DNA of 64,000 nt from Mucilaginibacter gracilis (GTDB lineage: Bacteria; Bacteroidota; Bacteroidia; Sphingobacteriales; Sphingobacteriaceae): contig NZ_RBKU01000001.1 of NCBI RefSeq assembly GCF_003633615.1, positions 372,001 through 436,000 on the forward strand. Reading direction: 5' to 3'. The position numbers were made by a program, and so were the translations under genes. Below, piece after piece: positions 41,927 to 51,147 of this stretch (the stretch's first letter is position 1; each line of letters begins with the position of its first letter). Under the pieces are notes generated by a model, which saw only the letters and a list, made by a program, of their open reading frames with translations, was not told the origin of the DNA and ran no database searches.

Positions 41927-44242
41927 TTAGTATGTGATGCTTATGTTACCCTCGGTGTTATCAAACAGAAATGATGTTGTTTTGGATGTGCCGGTATGAT
42001 ATTTTTTAACGTCGGCATTGATAGTTAACGAATTTACTTTATCGAAACCATGTAATACCAGGTTAAACTGCGTAAATTTTGATTTGAATGTTCCTTCGGG
42101 TATATCAAGAACGATCTGTTTTTTGGCAGGATAAAACCTTATTTGGCGTTTGTAATATTGGCCTTGCTGGTAGTTGTAGGTTAAGCCATCGTCTTCGTAA
42201 TATATAAACTCGTTAGCCTCAGTACCATTCCAGATGTGGAGTTGAAGGGTACCATCGCCTTTTTCGGCTGTGCTTTGTATGGTTGTTTGCATTGGGATAA
42301 TGGCCGATGCTTTGATAAATACAGGCAGATCTGTTAGCGGTGCAGGTACATTTGCAACCTGCTTCCCGGTAAATTTCATGCCGCTGCTTAAACGGTACCA
42401 TTCGCCTTGAGGTAAATAAACATCGGCAGTTTTTTCGGTGCTGATAACCGGGCAAACCAACATTGAGTTACCGAATAGGAATTGGTTTTGATATTTGGGA
42501 TGATAGATGTTATCGTCGAACGGGTAGTCAATGGCTAAAGTCCTGCTCAGAGGCATACCTGTTTGGCTGGCCTGGTAAAAGCCCGAATAAATGTAAGGCA
42601 ACAGGCGATAACGCAGTTCAATGTCCTTTTTAATTATGGCTTCGTTTTTAGCACCCCAGCGCCAGGGCTCGCGGTGGGCGGTATCTATACGCGCGTGGTT
42701 ACGAAACATTGGCGTATAAACCCCTAACGAGTTCCAGCGTACCATTAACTGGGGCGTTGGGTCGCCGGTAAAGCCGCCAATATCTACACCTATCAAGGCC
42801 ATGCCGGTTAGCCCCAAGCTGTTAACCAATCGCTGGCCCAAAAGCATGTGCGCATCGTATGCCGAGTTATCGCCCGTCCACACGCTCGAGTAGCGTTGTG
42901 TGCCGCAATATGCCGCCCGGGTTAATACAAAGGGCCGTTTGCCATTCAATATCTTTTTGGTGCCATCGAAGGTGGCACGTGCCATTTCCATACCGTAGGC
43001 ATTGCGTACCTGTGGCATGGGTTTATCGCCAAACTGCATTAGCGAGGGTATGTTTTGTCCCCAGGCGGCGGGCTCATTCATGTCGTTCCAAAAGCCGTCG
43101 ACCCCGGCATCGGTTAAGGCAGTAAACGCCGCACCCCACCATTCGCGCACATCCTGCCTAAAAAAATCGGGAAAGTGGCAGCGGCCCGGCCATACTTCGC
43201 CTATAAATTTATCGCCGTTTGGGTATGTGGCAAAGTAATCGTTCTTAACGCCTTCGTCGTATTGCTTATATCCTTCCTCAACCTTAATGCCGGGGTCAAC
43301 AATGGTAACCAGGTGCATATCCATTGCCTTCAGCTTATCCATCATTAGCTTTGGTTTTGCGAAGGTTTTGGGGTTCCAGGTAAATATTTTGTAGTTGTCC
43401 ATATAGTCAATGTCGCAATACATCACATCTATGGGTATCTGTTTTTTGCGGAAGGTTTGGGCTATATCAAGCACTTCATTGGCACTCATATAGCTCCATC
43501 GGCATTGCTGGTAGCCAAGGCTCCACAATGGCGGCATTTCCATACGGCCTGTTAGCCAGGTATAATCGGCCAATATTTGGGCCACGGTTTGGGCACCAAA
43601 AAAGTAACAGTTCATGTCGCCGCCATCGGCACCAAACCAACTCATTTCATTATCGGTAGTGGCGCCAAAATCGAAATAGCTTTTATGGGTATTATCCATA
43701 AACAAGCCGTACATCAAACCGCTATGCAAGCCAATAAAAAAAGGGAAAGTTTTATAAAGCGGATCGGTATCGATGCCATGTTCGGCAGCATCGGTGTTCC
43801 AGTTTACGTATGACGAACCACGGCGATCCAGATTGCCCGTTTTTTCGCCCAGCCCAATAAACTTTTCATCGGGGAATAACTTACGGTAAGTGATAACTTT
43901 TTCGTCCTGCCAGGTTGTACCAAAGCGGGAATCATCGGCACTCAATAATTTGTCATCGGCAGTATAAAGGCTAAAACGCAAGGGCGATTTGTTGATGTGC
44001 AGTTTAAGTGCCGGTGTGTTTACAACAATACTATCATTAAGTTCGTGATATTGTATGCTAACCGATGGCGGTTGAATAACGGCAAAAGATTCATCGTCCG
44101 CAGATGCGCTTTTTGTAATATTTACGCGGATAATGGTTGGGCTGTAAACGTACACATGCGCCTCGGCTTCGGCAGTTTTAATAACCAGTTTACCATTTTG
44201 CGGCGCAATGCTTTGGATATCGCCTAAAAATTCTGTCTGCAT
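41927..44242 (-). CDS. GH31-family alpha-glucosidase
   Basis: Hydrolyses alpha-glucosidic bonds in oligosaccharides. The 771-residue protein shows an N-terminal beta-sandwich, then the GH31 barrel: LGYQQCRWSYMSANEVLDIA, IPIDVMYCDIDYMD, the nucleophile Asp387 in FWNDMNEPAAW, LTGMALIGVDIGGFTGDP, and the acid/base candidate Asp520 in NHARIDTAHREPW. No signal peptide is evident, so it acts in the cytoplasm, perhaps on imported maltodextrins or isomalto-oligosaccharides; substrate is not determined by sequence. Upstream lies a sugar nucleotidyltransferase on the same strand, but a terminator separates them. Confidence 0.93.
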   Translation of the reverse strand: MQTEFLGDIQSIAPQNGKLVIKTAEAEAHVYVYSPTIIRVNITKSASADDESFAVIQPPSVSIQYHELNDSIVVNTPALKLHINKSPLRFSLYTADDKLLSADDSRFGTTWQDEKVITYRKLFPDEKFIGLGEKTGNLDRRGSSYVNWNTDAAEHGIDTDPLYKTFPFFIGLHSGLMYGLFMDNTHKSYFDFGATTDNEMSWFGADGGDMNCYFFGAQTVAQILADYTWLTGRMEMPPLWSLGYQQCRWSYMSANEVLDIAQTFRKKQIPIDVMYCDIDYMDNYKIFTWNPKTFAKPKLMMDKLKAMDMHLVTIVDPGIKVEEGYKQYDEGVKNDYFATYPNGDKFIGEVWPGRCHFPDFFRQDVREWWGAAFTALTDAGVDGFWNDMNEPAAWGQNIPSLMQFGDKPMPQVRNAYGMEMARATFDGTKKILNGKRPFVLTRAAYCGTQRYSSVWTGDNSAYDAHMLLGQRLVNSLGLTGMALIGVDIGGFTGDPTPQLMVRWNSLGVYTPMFRNHARIDTAHREPWRWGAKNEAIIKKDIELRYRLLPYIYSGFYQASQTGMPLSRTLAIDYPFDDNIYHPKYQNQFLFGNSMLVCPVISTEKTADVYLPQGEWYRLSSGMKFTGKQVANVPAPLTDLPVFIKASAIIPMQTTIQSTAEKGDGTLQLHIWNGTEANEFIYYEDDGLTYNYQQGQYYKRQIRFYPAKKQIVLDIPEGTFKSKFTQFNLVLHGFDKVNSLTINADVKKYHTGTSKTTSFLFDNTEGNISITY

Positions 44243-44388
44243 ATTAATGCAACAGCAAAAAGGTTTTAATGGTTTAAATTAAGATGAGATAAACGTCCGC
44301 TCGATTCTTGGAGGAAGTGTTGGCAGGATTAGAGCAACTGTACTCAAAATAACTAAGTAGATTTATACCTAATCCAATTAACAAACAA

Positions 44389-44407
44389 ATCCCGCTCAAG
44401 GCGGGAT
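44389..44407 (-). terminator. Terminator after the nucleotidyltransferase gene
   Basis: ATCCCGC-TCAAG-GCGGGAT, read on the minus strand as a 7-bp stem followed by TTTGTTTGTT, 25 bases after the stop of the gene at 44432. It separates that gene from the GH31 gene. Confidence 0.75.
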
Positions 44408-44431
44408 CTGCACTATATTTTCAGCAAAAGC

Positions 44432-45331
44432 TTATGCCCACAAATTAGGTGGATAAGTTCCGTTTTCTACCAGTTTAGAAATGCTTTCCTGAACGATGGG
44501 CTTATCTTCTTTATAAGTAACACCAAACCATTTAGCGGCAGTTGGCACCACTTTAAACGATGCAATGCCGGTTTTAATCAATTCGTCGGCAACAAGCGGG
44601 ATAAAAAATTCGGCCTTAGGGTTAGTTTCGTTAGCATCAACAAAGCGTTTAAACATATCTAAACTTTGCTCAAAAACAGCCGGGGTAAAGCCCCAAAAGT
44701 TCATAGATACGCGGGTATCATTTGGCAAAGGGTGTTCGCCGGTAGCATCTTTGTAGGCAACTTTATCGCCATCAACAAAGTAAACTTCGGTACGTTCGTT
44801 AATTTCAACCATGTTGCCATCTTCAACCTTACAAACACCGCGCGATACCGAACCATAGTCCGACAAAGTTTTGTCTATCTGGTAACCTATCAGCGAGTAT
44901 TTATCATCGGCAACTTCGGTAGTTAAAAACTTGGCCATTTTTTCAAAGGCATCAAAACCATAAAAATCGTCGGCGTTAATTACGCAAAAAGGCTCTTTAA
45001 CGGCATGGCGTGCAGCTAAAACAGCGTGGGCAGTTCCCCATGGTTTAGCACGTTCAACAGTTTTATCAATACCGTATTGTTGCAGGTCAAAATTTTGAAA
45101 CACGTAATCGGTTTCAATTTTACCTGCAAGTTTAGGTTCAAAAATACCTTTAAAATTATCCAGAAATTCTTCACGGATAATAAAGGTTACTTTGCCAAAA
45201 CCAGCTTTAATGGCATCATAAATAGAGTAATCAATAATGGTTTCGCCGTTGGGGCCAAAGCCGTCAACCTGTTTCATACTGCCATAACGGCTGGCCATAC
45301 CTGCGGCCAAAATTAATAGAGTTGGTTTCAT
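44432..45331 (-). CDS. Sugar-1-phosphate nucleotidyltransferase (NTP_transferase family)
   Basis: A 299-residue protein with MKPTLLILAAGMASRYGSMKQVDGFGPNGETIIDYSIYDA: the LxLAAGxGSRxG-type nucleotide-binding signature with Met-Ala in place of the usual Gly-Met, then CVINADDFYGFDAFE as the metal-binding Asp-Asp region. This family makes NDP-sugars from sugar-1-phosphates. Which sugar is transferred is unclear: UTP-glucose-1-phosphate activity is possible but the protein lacks clear GalU hallmarks. It lies next to a GH31 enzyme and an M42 peptidase, with no glycan cluster around it. Confidence 0.85.
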   Translation of the reverse strand: MKPTLLILAAGMASRYGSMKQVDGFGPNGETIIDYSIYDAIKAGFGKVTFIIREEFLDNFKGIFEPKLAGKIETDYVFQNFDLQQYGIDKTVERAKPWGTAHAVLAARHAVKEPFCVINADDFYGFDAFEKMAKFLTTEVADDKYSLIGYQIDKTLSDYGSVSRGVCKVEDGNMVEINERTEVYFVDGDKVAYKDATGEHPLPNDTRVSMNFWGFTPAVFEQSLDMFKRFVDANETNPKAEFFIPLVADELIKTGIASFKVVPTAAKWFGVTYKEDKPIVQESISKLVENGTYPPNLWA

Positions 45332-45399
45332 ATTGCTAAAATAATTATATTTTAAAAGTTTTGGTTGTACAGGCTATAGTATTAATAATACAGGCAAAA

Positions 45400-46515
45400 T
45401 TACAATTTAATATACCTAAAATCGTGTCCGGCTTCAATATTAAGCAAGGTTTCATAAATAAGGCTAATTACGTTATCTACATCCTCTTTATGTATCATTT
45501 CTACCGTGGTGTGCATATAGCGCAGCGGCAACGATATTAATACCGACGGTACGCCGCCGTTTGAATATGCAAAGGCGTCGGTATCTGTACCCGTAGAGCG
45601 CGACGAAGCCTGGCGCTGAAATGGTATCCCGGCCTTTTGTGCCGTTTCTATCAACAACTTGTTAAGGTTGTTTTGAATAGCAGGCGCGTATGACACTACA
45701 GGCCCACGCCCACAAGCCAAATCGCCCTGGGTTATTTTGTTAATCATTGGCGTTTGGGTATCATGCGTAACATCGGTAATAATAGCCACATCGGGTTTAA
45801 TGTAATCGGCTATCATCTCGGCACCGCGCAAGCCAATCTCTTCCTGTACAGCGTTTACTATGTAAAGGCCAAAATTTAGCTCCTTTTTGTTTTCGGTAAG
45901 CAAACGCGCTACCTCGGCTATCATAAAGCCGCCTACGCGGTTATCAAGGGCGCGGCCAACATAATACCTATCGTTTAAAACCATAAACTCATCCTCATAG
46001 GTAATTACACAACCAACGTGTATACCCAGTTTTTCAACCTCGTCTTTACTGGTACAACCACAGTCTAAAAAAATGTTTTTAAGCGTGGGTGCTTCTTCTT
46101 TTTCGCCGCTACGGGTGTGGATAGCCGGCCAACCGAAAATAGCTTTAACTATGCCATTATCTGTGTGGATGTTTACACGTTTTGAGGGCGCAATTTGATG
46201 ATCTGACCCGCCGTTGCGGATCACATAGATCAAACCATCGCTGGTAATGTAATTTACAAACCACGAAATTTCGTCGGCATGGGCCTCAATAACCACACGA
46301 TATTTAGCTTGAGGGTTGATGATAGCTACTGCGGTACCGTAATTATCAATGTAGGTTTCGTGGATGTAAGGCTTAATATAATCCAGCCAAAGTTGTTGGC
46401 CTTTCCACTCAAAGCCGGTTGGCGAAGGGTTGTTGATGTATTGCTCTAAAAAAGTTAGTGATTGATTTGTAACAACAGGGATATGTGTTTTTGTTTCCGA
46501 TTTATTTTCAGCCAT
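45400..46515 (-). CDS. M42 family metallopeptidase (aminopeptidase)
   Basis: Di-zinc aminopeptidase of the tetrahedral, TET-like family that trims short peptides in the cytosol. The 371-residue sequence shows NPSPTGFEWKGQ (family N-terminus SPSGxE-like), VVIEAHADEISWFV with the first zinc His, RALDNRVGGFMIAEV (bridging Asp), AVQEEIGLRGAEM (catalytic Glu pair) and the C-terminal RYMHTTVEMIH with the last zinc His. A -7 element 39 bases upstream fits a promoter. No operon partners. Confidence 0.93.
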   Translation of the reverse strand: MAENKSETKTHIPVVTNQSLTFLEQYINNPSPTGFEWKGQQLWLDYIKPYIHETYIDNYGTAVAIINPQAKYRVVIEAHADEISWFVNYITSDGLIYVIRNGGSDHQIAPSKRVNIHTDNGIVKAIFGWPAIHTRSGEKEEAPTLKNIFLDCGCTSKDEVEKLGIHVGCVITYEDEFMVLNDRYYVGRALDNRVGGFMIAEVARLLTENKKELNFGLYIVNAVQEEIGLRGAEMIADYIKPDVAIITDVTHDTQTPMINKITQGDLACGRGPVVSYAPAIQNNLNKLLIETAQKAGIPFQRQASSRSTGTDTDAFAYSNGGVPSVLISLPLRYMHTTVEMIHKEDVDNVISLIYETLLNIEAGHDFRYIKL

Positions 46516-46553
46516 GATTATTCAATTGTTATATGGGCCCTAAAAGCCCGAAG

Positions 46554-46561
46554 CAAATATA
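46554..46561 (-). promoter_or_regulatory. -7 promoter element of the M42 peptidase gene
   Basis: Minus-strand TATATTTG matches the consensus, giving a leader of about 32 bases. Confidence 0.45.
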
Positions 46562-46721
46562 GTAAACCAAGTTACAAAGCCATAAGTTTCTGGCTAATTG
46601 GCATTAAATGTGTTAAAAAGCACTACGTGATTTATTAATGTTTTAACACTCAATTTACATTACCCTGCTTACTTTGCATTGTGATTTTTGATTCATAATT
46701 CGAGTTTGTTAGTTGAGTACA

Positions 46722-46755
46722 ACAGTCAGCATGTGAGTAGTGCTGACTGTTTTTT
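46722..46755 (+). terminator. Strong terminator just upstream of the DUF6340 gene
   Basis: ACAGTCAGCA (46722-46731) and TGCTGACTGT (46741-46750) form a perfect 10-bp stem with a 9-base loop followed by a T run. It points toward the gene at 46779 and no gene precedes it on this strand, so it ends either a small unannotated RNA or works as an attenuator. Confidence 0.8.
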
Positions 46756-46778
46756 AAATCGCTGTCCTTGATATAAAA

Positions 46779-47696
46779 ATGAAAAAGCTTTGGCAGTTTG
46801 CCTTAATCATTGTATTTCTCTCTTCGTGTTCAACACCGTCTTATGTTGATCTATACATTACCCATTTGCCTAAGTTTACCTTTAAAAACTCTCCGGCTAA
46901 AGTATTGGTAATCAACCTATACGATGCAAGCCAAACAGGTATCAAAAACACAAAAAAACTAAACGTACTGCGAAATGCGGCTTACGCATCGTTAAATTGT
47001 GTTGTAGACAGGTTAAAGCAATTTTCTCAGGTTGAAATAATCAACTTAACCGAACCAAATAACATAACCGCCGATAGCATACCCATGCTATTAAACAAGC
47101 ATCATGCACAATATATTTTAGCACTCAACTATTTAACAGCCAATTTTGAACTGGACAAAATAGATGATTATGGTAAAGACAAGCTAAAAAACGCTCAATA
47201 CAATATTAATACTGCTGTTGACTATACTTTTTTTAATAACGAGGGCGGCGTTATCAGCAAATTAAGCGGTTCATCAAGCCATCACGAGGCCGATATGTTG
47301 GTAACCAATACTTTTGCGGCGGTTGCCTTTGGCCCAAGTATAAAAAACAACAGCATAGCTGTTGATAATTCGGCCATTGATGCTACAGGCAACATGTTAC
47401 AATACTTTTCGCAATATACATCTATCATACAGAGGCCCTTGTATAAAAACGACGAGCTGGAAAACGCGGTGCTTGCAATACAGGCCAGGTATTTTGAACG
47501 GGCCGACAGTATTTTAAAGCCGATGATTAATGATAAAAATACCAGGCTGGCAAGCAAAGCAGCCTACAACCTATCGGTAGTTTACGAGGCTATGGGCAAT
47601 ACAGCCGCTGCGCGCGATATGGCTACCTTATCGTTAAATAGAAATGATAACTGGTATGCACGTGCTGAACTGAATGCCCTGGATGTTACTAATTAA
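46779..47696 (+). CDS. DUF6340-type lipoprotein
   Basis: A 305-residue lipoprotein: MKKLWQFALIIVFLSSCSTP places the lipid Cys at residue 17. The body begins PSYVDLYITHLPKFTFKNSP and AKVLVINLYDASQ and ends with two helical repeats (AVLAIQARYFERADSILKPM, SKAAYNLSVVYEAMGNTAAA) similar to TPR motifs. I recall this architecture as DUF6340; function unknown. The terminator immediately upstream suggests conditional expression. Its 3' end overlaps the convergent GNAT gene by eight bases. Confidence 0.8.
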   Translation: MKKLWQFALIIVFLSSCSTPSYVDLYITHLPKFTFKNSPAKVLVINLYDASQTGIKNTKKLNVLRNAAYASLNCVVDRLKQFSQVEIINLTEPNNITADSIPMLLNKHHAQYILALNYLTANFELDKIDDYGKDKLKNAQYNINTAVDYTFFNNEGGVISKLSGSSSHHEADMLVTNTFAAVAFGPSIKNNSIAVDNSAIDATGNMLQYFSQYTSIIQRPLYKNDELENAVLAIQARYFERADSILKPMINDKNTRLASKAAYNLSVVYEAMGNTAAARDMATLSLNRNDNWYARAELNALDVTN

Positions 47697-48099
47697 GCAT
47701 CAGTTCCATTATCTCGTAATCAAAGCCATTTTTGGAGAATGTTTCGCCGGTTTGCTTAAAGCCCGATTTTAAATAAAACCCAATAGCCGGCAAACGTGCG
47801 TTGCACCATAACCTTTGCGCACCCTCGGCTTTGGCAAAAGCTATCACATAATTCAACAAAGCCTTCCCCATCCCCCGCCCTTGTACCGAAGGATGCACAG
47901 CAAATTTGCGAAACTGAAAATCCGATCCTTTAGAGAAAAGGGACACCACGGCCACTAATTCGCTTTCGGTAAACGCTCCAAAATGATAGCCATCATCGTC
48001 TTCATCCATCCACATTTTATAAATGGGAATATCGGGATACAAAACCTCATGGCGCAGTCGCCACGTTAGCTGGGGAGTTATTTGTTCGATATGAAGCAT
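47689..48099 (-). CDS. GNAT family N-acetyltransferase
   Basis: Transfers acetyl from acetyl-CoA to an unknown amine. The 136-residue protein begins MLHIEQITPQLTWRLRHEVL, with LVAVVSLF, FQFRKFAVHPSVQGRGMGKALLNYVIAFAKAEG (acetyl-CoA loop Q-x-x-G-x-G/A) and RLPAIGFYLKSGFKQTGE, closing with EIMELML. The open frame extends to 48111, but the four extra residues derive from a repeat arm at 48105-48127, so the ATG at 48099 is preferred. 3' end overlaps the DUF6340 gene. Confidence 0.9.
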   Translation of the reverse strand: MLHIEQITPQLTWRLRHEVLYPDIPIYKMWMDEDDDGYHFGAFTESELVAVVSLFSKGSDFQFRKFAVHPSVQGRGMGKALLNYVIAFAKAEGAQRLWCNARLPAIGFYLKSGFKQTGETFSKNGFDYEIMELMLN

Positions 48100-48104
48100 T
48101 TTTA

Positions 48105-48127
48105 AATTCAAAAGTTAAAAATCAAAA
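48105..48127. repeat. Left arm of a 23-bp inverted repeat around a membrane-protein gene
   Basis: The 23 bases from 48105 (AATTCAAAAGTTAAAAATCA, then AAA) are the exact reverse complement of 48645-48667. Together they bracket one gene. A similar short sequence may occur elsewhere as a dispersed intergenic repeat. Confidence 0.8.
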
Positions 48128-48142
48128 TTAAAAAGGACTTGA

Positions 48143-48622
48143 CTATGAATATTCTTTTTGACTTTTTATGGTATACTTATTAAACAATATGAAAGGTAAG
48201 TAGGCAAAAACAAGAGCTATAATAAATATATTGTCGATGCTAATATCACGATAATCAAACCTCATTGGCCCACCATTACATAGATCACACATCATTAACA
48301 CCCCCACACTTTCAATATTGCTAAACTCAACTATAGCCATACAAAATGCAAATACCGAAGCAATAAGCCTAATCAAAACAATCACATTTAAAGGCCGTCG
48401 AATTTTGGAAGCTACCAAACTGCAAAACAACCCAAAAGAAAATACGAAAGAATAAGTTGGAAAATAAAATTCTCCGTTTTCGATAAAACGAAGTTTACCG
48501 TTAGAAAAATAAGTGTAAAGACTTCTTACAAAAATGAAATAACTATTTTCAAACAGAAATGCTACAACACATCCTATTGCAAATATCAAGACAAAAATAA
48601 TATAACGCCGCCTACCGTTCAT
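48143..48622 (-). CDS. Small AT-rich integral membrane protein of unknown function
   Basis: A 159-residue protein with four or five hydrophobic segments, starting MNGRRRYIIFVLIFAIGCVVAF and ending with a basic tail. A CDLCNG motif lies in a loop near residue 115. I recognise no family. The coding DNA is visibly AT-richer than the flanking GNAT and carboxylase genes, and a perfect 23-bp inverted repeat encloses the gene, both hints that it was acquired as a unit. Confidence 0.65.
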   Translation of the reverse strand: MNGRRRYIIFVLIFAIGCVVAFLFENSYFIFVRSLYTYFSNGKLRFIENGEFYFPTYSFVFSFGLFCSLVASKIRRPLNVIVLIRLIASVFAFCMAIVEFSNIESVGVLMMCDLCNGGPMRFDYRDISIDNIFIIALVFAYLPFILFNKYTIKSQKEYS

Positions 48623-48644
48623 TCAATCTACTAATTCAAAATAC

Positions 48645-48667
48645 TTTTGATTTTTAACTTTTGAATT
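48645..48667. repeat. Right arm of the 23-bp inverted repeat
   Basis: Exact reverse complement of 48105-48127, ending two bases before the stop codon of the acyl-CoA carboxylase gene. Confidence 0.8.
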
Positions 48668-48668
48668 A

Positions 48669-50210
48669 TCACAACGGCATATTACCATGCTTTTTCCTCG
48701 GCAAATTCACCACTTTGTTTTCCAGCATTTTAAAAGCCTTTATTAGTTTAATACGGGTATCAGCTGGTTCAATTACCTCGTCAATAAAGCCACGTTCGGC
48801 GGCGCGGTAGGGGTTGGCAAACGTGTCCGAGTATAGTTGTTCCATCTCTTTCCATTTGGCTTCAGGGTCTGGTGCGGTACTTATTTCGCGCTTAAATATA
48901 ATCTCTGCTGCGCCTTTGGCACCCATAACGGCAATCTCGGCGCTGGGCCAGGCAAAGTTCATATCGGCACCAATATGTTTGGAGTTCATTACATCATAAG
49001 CGCCGCCATAAGCCTTGCGGGTAATAACGGTAATGCGCGGCACGGTGGCTTCGCAAAAGGCATATAGTAATTTAGCGCCGTTAGTGATAATGCCTTTCCA
49101 CTCCTGGTCGGTACCGGGTAAAAAGCCGGGCACATCCTCAAAAACCAGCAGCGGTATATTAAAGCTATCGCAAAAGCGGATAAACCTTGCACCCTTAACA
49201 GACGAATTAATATCAAGCACACCCGCCAAAAACGCGGGCTGATTGGCCACAATACCAATGCTCCTGCCAGCTAAACGGGCAAAGCCTACAACAATGTTTT
49301 CGGCAAAATCTTTATGTACCTCTAAAAACGATCCTTCGTCAATCACCTCCTCCAAAACCTCGCGCATATCATAAGGTTGCGCTATATTTTGCGGCAGCAG
49401 GCTGGCCAATTTGGGGCGCAACTCATCGCCTGCATCATAAGGCAGCATCGGTGCAGTTTGCTCACAATTTTGAGGCATATAACTCAGCAATTGCTTAACA
49501 TGGTTAATGGCCTCTATCTCGTTTGCGCAGGCAAAATGCGTTACGCCCGATTTGCTGGCATGTGTGTTTGCGCCACCCAACTCTTCGGATGTTACTATCT
49601 CGTGCGTTACGGTTTTAACCACATTGGGGCCGGTAACAAACATGTACGATGTGTTTTCAACCATCAATATAAAATCGGTTATAGCCGGCGAATAAACCGC
49701 GCCACCCGCACATGGGCCCATAATGGCCGAAAGCTGCGGCACCACGCCAGATGCCATGGTGTTGCGGTAAAATATATCGGCATAACCACCCAGCGATACT
49801 ACGCCCTCCTGAATGCGCGCACCGCCCGAATCGTTAAGGCCAATAACAGGTGCGCCGTTTTTCATGGCCAGGTCCATTATCTTGCATATCTTTTCGGCGT
49901 GGGTTTCTGATAGCGAACCGCCAAAAACGGTAAAATCCTGCGAAAAAACATAAACCAGGCGTCCGTTTACATTACCATATCCGGTAACAACACCATCGCC
50001 CGGATATTTCTCTTTCTCCATCCCAAAATCGGTTGATCGGTGCGACACCAACATTCCTATTTCTTCAAAAGATCCCTCATCCAATAAAAAGTGCAAACGC
50101 TCGCGTGCCGTTAGCTTCCCTTTTTTATGCTGACTATCAATGCGCGCCTGGCCGCCGCCTAACTGCGCCTGTTCTTTCTTTTTCCGTAGGGTATCCAGTT
50201 TTTTATCCAC
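48669..50210 (-). CDS. Acyl-CoA carboxylase carboxyltransferase (beta) subunit
   Basis: A 513-residue carboxyltransferase of the propionyl-CoA/methylmalonyl type, moving CO2 from biotin to an acyl-CoA. Typical landmarks: [74 protein letters not shown], and in the second half [41 protein letters not shown] and [10 protein letters not shown]. Biotin carboxylase and biotin-carrier genes are not adjacent. Which acyl-CoA is used cannot be told. The stop codon abuts the inverted-repeat arm at 48645. Confidence 0.95.
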   Translation of the reverse strand: MDKKLDTLRKKKEQAQLGGGQARIDSQHKKGKLTARERLHFLLDEGSFEEIGMLVSHRSTDFGMEKEKYPGDGVVTGYGNVNGRLVYVFSQDFTVFGGSLSETHAEKICKIMDLAMKNGAPVIGLNDSGGARIQEGVVSLGGYADIFYRNTMASGVVPQLSAIMGPCAGGAVYSPAITDFILMVENTSYMFVTGPNVVKTVTHEIVTSEELGGANTHASKSGVTHFACANEIEAINHVKQLLSYMPQNCEQTAPMLPYDAGDELRPKLASLLPQNIAQPYDMREVLEEVIDEGSFLEVHKDFAENIVVGFARLAGRSIGIVANQPAFLAGVLDINSSVKGARFIRFCDSFNIPLLVFEDVPGFLPGTDQEWKGIITNGAKLLYAFCEATVPRITVITRKAYGGAYDVMNSKHIGADMNFAWPSAEIAVMGAKGAAEIIFKREISTAPDPEAKWKEMEQLYSDTFANPYRAAERGFIDEVIEPADTRIKLIKAFKMLENKVVNLPRKKHGNMPL

Positions 50211-50251
50211 TTCTCTTAGTTTATTAAATGTTAGTGGTTAAAAATATGAAT

Positions 50252-50259
50252 TATCTTTG
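50252..50259 (+). promoter_or_regulatory. -7 promoter element of the DUF1275-carbonic anhydrase operon
   Basis: TATCTTTG matches the consensus and predicts transcription from about 50263, leaving a long leader of about 118 bases before the ATG at 50381. Confidence 0.5.
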
Positions 50260-50262
50260 AGT

Positions 50263-50368
50263 GTTGGTTTGCCACTTAGCTCAAAGTATTAACCTAAGTG
50301 GTTACATGCCATTAAACAACAACTTAAATTGTTAAACTTTTATTTTTAACTTAGAACAGTAAGCCAAC
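50263..50368 (+). promoter_or_regulatory. Candidate structured 5' leader RNA
   Basis: GTTGGTTTGC (50263-50272) can pair with GTAAGCCAAC (50359-50368) over ten positions including two G-U pairs, closing a loop that contains a second stem, CACTTAG (50273-50279) with CTAAGTG (50294-50300), and a weaker AACAA/TTGTT stem near 50315-50332. The outer 5' strand starts at the predicted transcription start. A regulatory leader is an inference. Confidence 0.4.
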
Positions 50369-50380
50369 CCTCCCCCATCA

Positions 50381-51124
50381 ATGTTACGACAGGTTAAAGA
50401 TAAGCGCTCCCTAAAATCAAACCTCATGCTGGCCTCGTCAACAGCTTTTGTTGCGGGTATTACCAATGTGTGCGGGGCAATAGCCTTTTTAGCCTATACC
50501 ACAAATATTACGGGCCACGTTGCTTTACTTGCCCGGCAGGTAAGCGATCAGGATATCAACGAGTTTGTCACCGTTTTCATTTGGTTGCTTATGTTTTTTG
50601 CAGGTACTTTTGTGTCGCACTTCCTGGTTCGTTCGTTCGAGCGCACCAACCGCTATAAGGCCCACGCCTTCCCTATTTTAATGGAAATGTTTACCCTTTT
50701 ACTGGTAGCAGTTTACGGCAATCATTTTTTTAACGGTGCCGATATAGAGCGCAAGTTTATCATCGGCGCAGTGCTATTTTCAATGGGTTTACAAAATAGC
50801 CTTGTTTCTACCATATCCGGCGGGCTCATTAAATCGTCGCACTTAACAGGTTTGTTTACCGATGTAGGTGCCGATATGGCCGAACTGCTGCACCCGCATA
50901 CGGCTAAAACCCATGTATTAAAAAACCGCATATACGTGCGCCTAACGGTATTGGCATTTTATTTTGCAGGTGCCATTGCGGGCGCATTTCTTTTCGAAAT
51001 GTACAATTTTACCGTATTTTACTTTATCCCGCTCATTTTGCTCACCATTTTGCTTTATGACATTTGGGATTTTGCTTTTTATAAATTGAGCCGCAAATTT
51101 ACTACCGCTACAAAAACAGAATAA
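50381..51124 (+). CDS. YoaK/DUF1275 family membrane protein
   Basis: A 247-residue protein with about six hydrophobic segments and the family motifs LASSTAFVAGITNVCGAIAFLAYTTNITGHVALLA near the N-terminus and GLQNSLVSTISGGLIKSSHLTGLFTDVGADMAELL in the middle. DUF1275 proteins are inner-membrane proteins without established substrate. A beta-carbonic anhydrase gene follows after 23 bases, so the two are very likely cotranscribed; a link to bicarbonate or CO2 handling is a reasonable but untested inference. Confidence 0.9.
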   Translation: MLRQVKDKRSLKSNLMLASSTAFVAGITNVCGAIAFLAYTTNITGHVALLARQVSDQDINEFVTVFIWLLMFFAGTFVSHFLVRSFERTNRYKAHAFPILMEMFTLLLVAVYGNHFFNGADIERKFIIGAVLFSMGLQNSLVSTISGGLIKSSHLTGLFTDVGADMAELLHPHTAKTHVLKNRIYVRLTVLAFYFAGAIAGAFLFEMYNFTVFYFIPLILLTILLYDIWDFAFYKLSRKFTTATKTE

Positions 51125-51147
51125 TCTGCCTTAAAATACCATAAACT

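Noticed and set aside
41927..45331. Glycan-utilisation locus (GH31 plus nucleotidyltransferase)
   Set aside because: No SusC/SusD pair, no regulator, a terminator between the two genes, and the GH31 enzyme lacks a signal peptide.
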